Positions 55,494 through 64,000 of a stretch of DNA of 64,000 bases are shown in pieces. The DNA comes from Trichoplusia ni (taxonomy: Eukaryota > Arthropoda > Insecta > Lepidoptera > Noctuidae), in the NCBI RefSeq assembly GCF_003590095.1, contig NC_039478.1:8370001-8434000 (forward strand), written 5' to 3'. Each line of letters opens with the position of its first letter. Positions within the stretch are counted from its first letter, which is position 1. A program made the position numbers and the translations under genes. Under the pieces are notes generated by a model, which saw nothing but the letters and a program-made list of their open reading frames with translations, was not told the origin of the DNA and did no database searches.

Positions 55494-55708
55494 ACTGCAC
55501 GGATAGTCGCGTGGTTGAGATCACTCTCCCAAACCCAATGTACGCGACGTGTCGTGGGCTCGATTCCCACGTAGGACAATAGTCTGTATGGACCACGAAT
55601 GCTTATCATGAGTCTGGGTGTATTTGTGCATGTGACTTTAATGTTTGTGAAACCCCATGCGGTATAAGAATGAAATTCCTTAGTACGGGAGTCGTTACTT
55701 TTTTTTAG
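55494..55708 (+). repeat. SINE family S1, full length with T-rich end
   Basis: CACTGCACGGATAGTCGCGTGG is a diverged A box. It is followed by TTGAGATCACTCTCCCAAACCCAATGTACG, CGTGGGCTCGATTCCCACGTAGGACAA (B box), TGGACCACGAATGCTTATCATGAGTCTGGGTGTATTTGTGCATGTGACTTTAATGTTTGTGAAACCCC and GAAATTCCTTAGTACGGGAGTCGTTAC. Confidence 0.8.
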
Positions 55709-56234
55709 GTATCAAAATTAGACATTAAAGAAGAAAATATCATCCAACGCTATAGTTTTCTAATAAACCAAGTTGAAATAGGATAGTTTATAATAATGCA
55801 GCTGTGTACTATATAAAAACTAGGTTTCTAGGGCTCCGGATCAGAGCAACAATGAGTTATTATGTAAACGACGATTCTTTTGTCTTTGGGGATTCGCAAG
55901 GAATTCCAATTGTTACTGTTTATTTTAACGTAGCTTGTATTTGTGGTTGATCTCAAATTGGAGTATGTTTTGAGTGAAAGTTTTTGGGTTATTTTTTTTG
56001 GGTTAAACTACTGTTCGGCAGTAAGGTAGGAAATTCCATTCAAATAGGTTAAACAAACAAATAGGCTGGGTGACAAAAGAAAATTGACATCAAATCTCAA
56101 ATATTTTGTGGCCCACCAACAAATTCATCACCTCAACCATCGTTGCTTAACCTTGATCTTTATTTTTACTATTTTTTGTAGTATCGGCTTTATAAATACA
56201 TCATCTTTGAAAATTTCAACAATTTACCCATCAC

Positions 56235-56275
56235 AATTCACGAGATTCAGATACCATATCTGAATCTCGTGAATT
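56235..56275. repeat. Perfect palindrome, 19-bp arms, 3-base loop
   Basis: AATTCACGAGATTCAGATA (56235-56253) is exactly mirrored by TATCTGAATCTCGTGAATT (56257-56275) around CCA. It would extrude as a very tight cruciform or form a hairpin in RNA. No repeat family is recognisable around it. Confidence 0.85.
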
Positions 56276-56741
56276 CGTTTTATATCTTTCGGTACATAAC
56301 TCCAAAAATTAAACGCAACGTTTTCGAAAATATCTGCAATTCAAAATCTATAATCGGTCTCAATTTACGCTGAAGATTACTAAAATAGAACACTATTACG
56401 AATTCGTCTAAAAATACCACAATTTTACGTGTGCACAAATAGTGTAGAACTGACATTTACGTTGATATAAAGAGCCTTTTATATTAGCCTATAAACATCT
56501 GATGACGAACTTAGATCTTATTATAGAAATCTAAACGTTAGCACTGCATGACGTGATATTACAAAAAAGTATGTAGTAATTTTTAAGCCTATTTTAAATA
56601 GTGAAAACTAATAGTCAGAAACTCCAAGAAGATGCCAACGCTTCTCGGTTCCTGAGGACATAATTGGTAGTCACTTGGATAGATAAGGCAGGGCGGATTT
56701 TTGGGGGAGTCTTTTCTCACCCTCGGGGACACTGGAGTAGA

Positions 56742-56866
56742 ATATCATCATCATATTCGCCCACTGCTAGACATAGGCCTCCCCAATTGCACGTCATCAA
56801 GATCTATGTATTTTCGGCTGCTTGCTTCCAGCTCTTTCCAGCAGTCTTGCGCAGATCATCAACATA
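56742..56866 (-). pseudogene. RTE retrotransposon 3' remnant
   Basis: ATCATCATCATATTCGCCCACTGCTAGACATAGGCCTCCCCAATTGCACG is the reverse complement of the RTE terminal codons (...CAATTGGGGAGGCCTATGTCTAGCAGTGG) and TGATGATGAT tail. The following CTTGCTTCCAGCTCTTTCCAGCAGTCTTGCGCAGATCATCA continues the antisense coding end. The 67-codon plus-strand frame over it is spurious. Confidence 0.65.
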
Positions 56867-57464
56867 ATATTTATTAATTTCAAAAAACATTGTTACTGTA
56901 TTGAATTATGTTCTTTATCTACAAATTTGTTACAGTATAGAACGAAAATAGGCAGCAGCTCATAATGTCAAATAAACTTCACTGGATTTTATTTTTAAGT
57001 TTTGAACGGCTTTGGGCATGGAATTAACAAGTATCTATTTATCTTAGAATATTGAAACAAGTAAAATGTAGGTATAACTTTCAGAAGTAAAAACGGTGAA
57101 ATCTAGTCTAGATTACACCGCTTTAAGTCATCACTGCGTTTACAAAATGCGTAAATATTTATTATTTATAAATAACCTTTTTGATAAATACTAATATGTT
57201 ATCATAATCAGCTATGCTAGGGTGAACATATGAGGCATCTGCTGATTGCAACATATCGATTGTAAGTGACCTCGAAACTGAAAGGCAAATGGAGCTTGCT
57301 AGGGATTATGTTGTTTTGAACTAGAAGTTCTAATGACAATACATGCGTTAAATCTCGCCCCCATACCTTCAGTAGTTAGTGCTCTTCTAGGACTAACGTA
57401 GTTACCAAATAATGCAGCTGTTTAAACAGCCTTTTGTTTTTGTAAGGCCAGGGAATCATGGACA

Positions 57465-57725
57465 CAAGATTCCTAGGGGAGGGGACGGGTAGTGTTAGAC
57501 TCTTACCGACTAAACCTGAACCGCCGTGCTAGGTCATCCGCTTCTTTGTGCCGTTGTATGGTAATGCGTTGCAATTCTTTATACACCGACTGCGGGAACT
57601 TTTTATATAACCTAGTGTTAGAGTTTAAGACAAGAATCTAACGCACCACGTTGGTGCTTGATGAATTGACCGAATCCGGGAGATGTTGCTCGGCGGTACA
57701 GGTTTAGCCAATAAGATTCTGACAC
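57465..57725 (+). repeat. Dispersed repeat, GGGTAGTGTTAGACTCTTACCGACTAAAC family
   Basis: GATTCCTAGGGGAGGGGACGGGTAGTGTTAGACTCTTACCGACTAAACC is followed by GAACCGCCGTGCTAGGTCATCCGC and CGGTACAGGTTTAGCCAATAAGATTCTGACAC, which is an inverted echo of its own start. I recognise it from noctuid intergenic DNA; the class is unknown. A second copy is on the minus strand at 60945. Confidence 0.55.
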
Positions 57726-60700
57726 TACTTGCTTTCTTCCCAGAGCATGAAAGCGATGAAAAACAAAAAAAAATAGTAATATGTGTTGCTTTTTTTAAAC
57801 TGAGTTATTTGCCAAAAATTTAGGATTGTTCCTTTTTTAAGTAATTTAATATGAGTAAGAAGTACTAGTAGAAGTATGTGAGTAAGAGTGTTCCACTCTA
57901 ATAAAACGTTGTTGGCTTGGAATGAAAAGGATCGGACGTCAATACACATTTTGGGTTGTTAAGCCAAGAGTGAAAGTAAATAAGGGCTTGTATGAGTGAT
58001 ATGGGATAGGATATTGTGGAAGATTTTGCCAAGACCTCTGGAAAATATTGGAAAAATAAATATAAATAGTACAAAGACCAAAGTATGTGTATTGGTAAAT
58101 GTGTGTCGGTGTATTTAAAAAGTGTATATAATTTGAGAATTTCAACCTTTGAACAATTACAAAATGCGTACTAATGGGTTTTTTAAATATTTTCTTGTGC
58201 ATGACGACTTTTTATTATGACAAGCGATAATAAAATATGCTCAATAGTTATATTGTTAGATAATAAAAATACTACACTGTATATATTTTATTGAAAGCTG
58301 ACGAAAAATATAAGTGCAATATAATGTCACATTCATGAGGACTTTTATTTTTGGAACTTACTAATTAAGAAACTTAGAAGGTGATTGAGATTACGTGAAT
58401 GACGGACGTGTAAGATATACAAATAATTTAGTAAAATGGGGAGAGAGGTCTATAGGACGAAGAAAATCAGGGTTAGGATAATAATGATGATCTAAATGTT
58501 AGGATGGGATGTAAGCATAGCAAGTGAGAGTTCAGCCTGAACATTGAAAATAAATGAAACCTGATATCATTTTGAGTTATTTTCTTTCCTATTGAACAGG
58601 TAGAGGCAAAAGAAAACAAGTAATCAAAAAAAATTGTGACCCAATATTTTTGATTTGACCTCATTTTTTTTTAATCTTATTCAATTGTCTAGCTATCACG
58701 GTTCGTGAAATAAAGCTTGGTGACAGACCGACACGTTAAACGTAGTAGGGTTCCGTTTTTGACATTTAGTTCTATTTTTCGTTACCGCTCCTACCGTTTA
58801 AACCCTAAAAATACATCTTAACGATGACCTTTCGAATGAATTATTCTTTTTTTTTTAAGTTCAATTAAAAATAGTGTACAGGTGTCTTTACCAAAGAATA
58901 CATTCTTTGTTCTAACTAGCAACCGAGTTTACGATAGCTAGGTAGAGTCAGCATAAAAATGACGCGTGTAACACAGTTTTACTGATATCCGGGTCATTAT
59001 TTGACAATATGCTGATCAATTTAATCAATAAATTGCATTTTTATTGCATAATTGACACCTGCCTTTGATCGAAGATTTTATAATAAGATCTTGTAACAAC
59101 TAGTTATTAAAATTATGATATTATATGCTGTCAATGTAAGTTATGTAACTGATATGTCTGAGGTAGGGTTTTCTGTTAATTTTCTTATTTCAGCTTTATT
59201 TTGCAATCGGTACTGATTTTTTTTGGGTTAAACGCACATTTTAGATGTTTAATTAGTTGATTAGAAAATTTTGAAATTCATGTTTACTATGTAGTTAAAA
59301 AATATTGATAATTTATAACTTGTTTTTGCCCCCCTGAATGTCAACATTATCCTATACTAAATGCTAGTTAGGTTAGGTTTATAATAGATCAAGTGTAAAT
59401 AGGACTCTAGACTCTGAGGCCCGTAAAATACAATAGGCTTAAGCAATCGTGGTCATCCATCAGATTTATGACCATACAAACCTTTGTTGCTAACCTCGAT
59501 GTTTAGTATAATTTGTAACAATATAATTGAAATATAGGGTCTGTGATTTGAAGTCTTGAAAGACACCGGGTCCTTTATACCAGCGTTAAATTTTCACCCT
59601 TTGAGAATGAAACCCTAAAAAGCTAACTATTTCCTACGTATCAAAAACTTATTTTCTTTTTCATGTTGTTTATATGTGTTTATCTATTAAACTTTAAAGC
59701 CTCGTGGAAGTCATTAAGGCAAGTATAATTTCCTTATATCTAAGCTATTATATAATCTGTAATCAGACACGTTAGTCTCAAAGGTACATCACAACATAAT
59801 ATGGAAAATTTTCAAACGAACAATAACTCGCATGCGATGTTACCCAAACCTTTCATTATTTTACTTTACTTTTTGTTAAGGCGAAGCTTGTTGTACAAAT
59901 TGCACCAAGTAAAATCTTACAATTAGAAACAGATAGTCACTGAATATCTGTTTATGGTTCTATAAACATAGTAGTTATTAGAGGCCCCGTCTGTTAGTTC
60001 GTCTGTCCCTAGGGTGTAGCTCTCCAACCATATTTTTTTTTACTATAATAAAAAACAGTGACAAATTTGACGAGCAAGACGAGAATTTTGATTTCTTTAG
60101 CCTATTCAAATTTGTCACGAGAAAGCATTTGATCGGTTTTGTTTCATTCGACATCAGATTCCGAATTTCACAACATTACAAAAACGAATAAAACTTATTA
60201 TCAAAAAATACTGATTGTCCGATAAACGCCGAGTGCAGGGTTGAGGCCGAAACCCTTCTGATTCATGACCAATGATAATTAATTATTACTCTTATGAACT
60301 AGACATTGGCATTTTATCAAAATCAATTGCCAGAAAAATATTTATCTCTTTGATTATAATTTGATAACTGATTCTTATCAGTCGATATTTTTCCTTGTTT
60401 TAGAAGTGCGTCCTTGCACTTACGTTTCATTTAAGGGAAAGTTTTATTTATAGCTAATAACGAACTATGGTAAAGTAAAATAAAAAAAAATAATGGAAAA
60501 AATATTTTGAGAATTGTATTCAATAGTACATAATTACATTTATTTAACTTGTATAATATAAACTTCAAAGAAATAGGCACCTTAACCCTAGCTTCAGAAT
60601 AATTTGATTCTCTAAGAAATTAATAAATACACCATCAGCTTTCTTGTACGATTGTAGAGCTTCGCCTTAACAGCATAAGGATTTTCCACACACGCTTGAC

Positions 60701-60944
60701 TGACGGTTTTTAATGCGTATGTTTATCAAAATAACTATTTACTTGATGGTTGACGGCAATCAAGTACTGACATAATAATGAATGAAGACGTTTCAAAACT
60801 ATAGAACGTTCTGGAACGTTCTGGAATGATAAATGGAATGTCTGTTGAAAAGGTTTGATTAAACAGAGAACTTACCACCCCATCTCAAAGGCAGATTATT
60901 AAAAATAGATGCCGTTATATGCTGTGCAGTGCGCCGTCTTACTT
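57726..60944. other. Non-coding; one repeat copy at 58683-58765 and an inverted repeat at 60058-60118
   Basis: No gene is supported. Bases 58683-58765 (TTGTCTAGCTATCACGGTTCGTGAAATAAAGCTTGGTGACAGACCGACACG, TAGTAGGGTTCCGTTTTTGAC) are a CTAGCTATCATGG-family repeat. Bases 60058-60070 (GTGACAAATTTGA) and 60106-60118 (TCAAATTTGTCAC) form 13-bp perfect arms with a 35-base spacer. Confidence 0.5.
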
Positions 60945-61025
60945 CGTGGTCTAGGTTTATTCAATAAGACTCTAACGCTGCCCATTCCCCTAAGGATATG
61001 GGTGCTCAAGAGGATTCCCTAGCAT
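60945..61025 (-). repeat. Dispersed repeat, GGGTAGTGTTAGACTCTTACCGACTAAAC family
   Basis: GGTCTAGGTTTATTCAATAAGACTCTAACGCTGCCCATTCCCCTAAGG is the reverse complement of the block at 57478-57525 with changes. CAAGAGGATTCCCTA corresponds to its GATTCCTAGG start. Confidence 0.5.
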
Positions 61026-63825
61026 AACCAAAATACCGCAAAGATTACACATCAAAACAATCTCGATCCCTGTTTAAACACATCCTTCAGAGGTACTGGG
61101 AACACGGTGTTTGCCTCACTTGGCTCAAATCAATGGAAATGTCATTCTATTGTCAATTTTCCGCGTAAAACCTGTTTGGATGGGGCCTGTTTTGAGACGG
61201 ACTCGACTCCACTCCGAAGTACGAAGAAATTGTAATGAAGCCCTATGTCAATATTATTGTTTTCGTTGAGGAATTGATACTAAGGATGTCTAAATTTGAT
61301 CCCTGTTAAAGGCTGGTTACTAAAAGGAAAAGTCTGTGTAAAATCAGTAGTCGTTACTTAGCTTCATTTTTAAATACTTAAAAAGGAGATCTTGGTTTTC
61401 ATTTCAATTAAAGTTAAATAATTTCGAATTTTAGATAAAAATAGCTCAAATACCAATTAATTAAAAGCATAAAATAAAATGTGCTGACCAAATCGAGTAA
61501 AAGTGAGCAAAACACAAAAAGGGATGCGAAGCAAAACATCAGTTTGTAATTTATTTCGTCCCAGTGACCATAATGTTAACATTTCACGAATATTTTATGT
61601 CAACAAAGTTGTAATTTCCTAACTTTACTTTATCATGAAGCAAATATTACCTTTACGAATATACTATTCTTTAAGAAAACTGCCAACCCTAACCTAACAC
61701 GTAATTATTTGCGAATGCTTGACAGACCGAGAACTATCGTTTACTCAAATAACGGAGTTGTAAATACTTCCGGGAATTACAAGTCAAAACAATACTTGAA
61801 GGCTAGAGGAAGAGTCTTAATGGTTTCAACAACTCTTAAGTTATCCGTAACAAGTTTAAAGTTGTTAGTTTGTATTTTAATTATCCTTTTTATTAAAACT
61901 AGCTCTGATTCATTTCGTTACGGGTTTCAAGACAGTCAGTTGACAACACGCTACCCGTAACGAGGTTGTTATTGGCGTTCGTTTGTTTTATTGTAGAGCT
62001 TGGCTTACAGTAGCTGTAGTGATGCATGAAAATTATTTATGCAAGGAAAATCTGGATGTTTCCGTATTGTTTTCAGATGAATACCATCTGAATAAAGTTG
62101 AAAAATTAACTCTTTTTACTTCAAGTTTTTGTTGCTATAATTACATTAAATAGCGAATATTTTTTTGCTACAACGTTTAGGACCGCTGTTAGTACATACA
62201 TATTTTAGTACAAATGTAATCATAATTACAACTCTTGACAGGCATTTATAATAATAGCTAGTTAATTATATTCATTTACGTCTTAAGTTATTTTGTTATA
62301 GATCCTCATTTCATACCTGAGTAAACCCATAACCCTGTCTGTCTTTACCTAAGATTAGAACCTTCCACATTTGAGCAAACAGATACATGCATTTCAATTA
62401 ATCTGTGTCTCAAATAGATAAATCTATGAATCAAACTTCTTTTTAACAAAATTATGAACGTATTCGGTGGTTAATCTAAAACCAGTCTGGATTTTCCAGA
62501 CTATTTTTTAATTTTAGATATTTGGCGAAGTAATTAGACACTATAATAATAGTTATGCACATAATTATGTTAGATGGAACATTCTTGAACTTTGATCACC
62601 AAAAAAGTCTATCTGAGACGCATAATCTACGTTCGCTTGACTTTGACGGCATGGTAAACAAACAGTTGAACTCAAGACATGGAGAAGTAGGAGAGCGATG
62701 GAAGTGCTACTCCGGTTTTAAAGGGAGGCATGATTAGGAGAGCTTGATCTACATTACCAATAAGCGACGATACGCAGTCTTTATTATTTTTTCATAATTA
62801 TGTATCATGTAAAATGTTAAAAGGTAAACCGAACATTTACGTAATTATTTGATTTTGATGTTTGTAAAACAATCTTTAAAATACTTGTTTTAAATCTGGT
62901 AATAATTAATAAACCTTTTTGTTGCCGCATTTATGAAGTAGAGACACTGATCTACTCTGAGAAACTACTACAATTGCAATAATATTTCGCGGCTTTTAGA
63001 CGTGGCATTAGTACAATGCGAAATGTAATTACATCTATTACGGAAGAAAAGGCAAGAAACTCCATAGTTCAGTAGAACAGTGTAGAGGCACTTCTCTCTC
63101 TACTTCTATGTTCCATGTTTGAACTTATGAACACTTGTATACTATGAGTAAAATTCCATGAAAACAATACGATGAGTGACCGCGCAAAAAATGTGGTGAC
63201 ATCACGCTTCAAGAGAGTCTGCTCATTATGATATCATTGCGATTGTAATCAGCTGTGGGATAAACAGTAGCATACCGTTATTGTGCATGCCTTTGAGAAA
63301 ATGCAAATGGAAAAATGGAAGTAAAATGTCGTAAATTGTTTATTGTTAAATGAAATAGCTTTTCTTTAGAACTAAACTGCAAGGCTTTAGCTTATGAGAA
63401 AGTAGGTAATATATAAATTTTGGAACTGAGTCCGACTACGGAATACGAAATAAACTATATAACTTATTGATTCATAAAAAAATAAGTTAGCAGGATTAAG
63501 TTGATACTGAATCAATAAGCTTCAAGTAAGTATGGTTTTAGTACACAAAAGTCATGCCATTTATCTAAATTCAGAGAAACAGCTAATCTCAGATTAAAAT
63601 ATGAGTTTCTATTTTATTATACTTAATACAAAATGCATCGACGCGGAACTCCAAAACATTATCTGGATATACCTATGTAAGGCCGATTCGAAGGTAAATC
63701 TATAGATAAGGCTTTATATGAAATTAATTAAAGGCTTTATCACTTCACTGCCGACATACAGGGTGTAGATATCATGGTAATAGATTAAAAAGCTGTAGTA
63801 TCTAGTGAATGAAAGCGCCATAGAC
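61026..63825. other. Non-coding, no gene recognised
   Basis: AT-rich sequence. A possible quasi-palindromic GAGA/TCTC fragment lies near 63079-63108 (CAGTGTAGAGGCACTTCTCTCTCTACTTC). The 60-83-codon frames here lack any domain or exon-like composition. Confidence 0.4.
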
Positions 63826-64000
63826 TCTCTATACTGATATCATAAATGCGAAAGAATTTCTGTCCCGCTTTCACGCCAAAACTGCTAAACCGATTGTAAT
63901 GACATTTAGTACACGGATAGTCTAGAGATTGAGAAAGAACAGACTTAACGGGAAAAAAAGGGTCGCAAGAGGGTGTAATGGGGGGGGGAAGAAAGAAAAT
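63826..64000 (-). repeat. Dispersed repeat, TATCATAAATGCGAAAG family, cut by the window end
   Basis: ACTGATATCATAAATGCGAAAGAATTTCTGTCCCGCTTTCACGCCAAAACTGCTAAACCGATTGTAATGACATTTAGTACACGGATAGTCTAGAGATTGAGAAAGAAC corresponds to the repeat at 40958. The window ends within it, in a purine-rich stretch with a G9 run (63980-63988). Confidence 0.55.

Noticed and set aside
63980..63988. G9 run at the window end as a quadruplex signal
   Set aside because: A single G run without further G tracts. More likely a homopolymer within a repeat.

Overview
The window is nuclear DNA from a moth or butterfly, most likely a noctuoid moth. This rests on an AT-rich, intron- and repeat-dominated background, an intron-containing receptor gene, and many dispersed repeats of kinds I recognise from lepidopteran genomes: tRNA-derived SINEs, RTE LINE tails, and repeats opening with CTAGCTGTTGCCCGCGAC or containing GTTGGGGTCGGCTT. 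The species assignment is inference. Nothing looks bacterial or viral, and I see no rRNA, CRISPR array or intact tRNA gene.

Layout. Bases 1-9220 hold no recognisable coding exon. They are probably intron and/or upstream sequence of the one host gene, with one SINE near 5.3 kb. At 9221-10493 lies the strikingly GC-rich last coding exon of a rhodopsin-like (class A) G-protein coupled receptor on the plus strand. It runs from TM2 to the C-terminus, behind a clear splice acceptor, and is followed by a short 3' UTR with an AATAAA signal at 10698. The upstream exon with TM1 and the start codon was not found.

From 10.7 to 45.8 kb there is no host gene that I can support. The stretch is a mosaic of about fifteen SINE copies of one family, two or three other tRNA-derived repeats, several MITE-like or foldback elements, short RTE 3' fragments and simple repeats. 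Between about 19.4 and 25 kb there is a cluster of short quasi-palindromic units built on AGAGATGGCGCTCTAC.

At 45791-48598 sits a young, 5'-truncated but otherwise uninterrupted RTE-type non-LTR retrotransposon. It encodes endonuclease plus reverse transcriptase, is flanked by a perfect 12-13 bp target-site duplication, and ends in a TGATT-type repeat tail. This is the best-preserved mobile element here and the likely kind of source for the RTE tail fragments at 13.7, 41.9, 43.3 and 56.7 kb. From 48.6 kb to the end the sequence is again AT-rich non-coding DNA with more SINEs, perfect short palindromes and old repeat fragments.

There is no operon-like logic. The window is one GPCR exon embedded in transposon-rich DNA. 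The most interesting items are the receptor's unusual signature motifs, the exact retrotransposon insertion, the clustered quasi-palindromic element family, the TTAA-bordered repeat family and several perfect hairpins.
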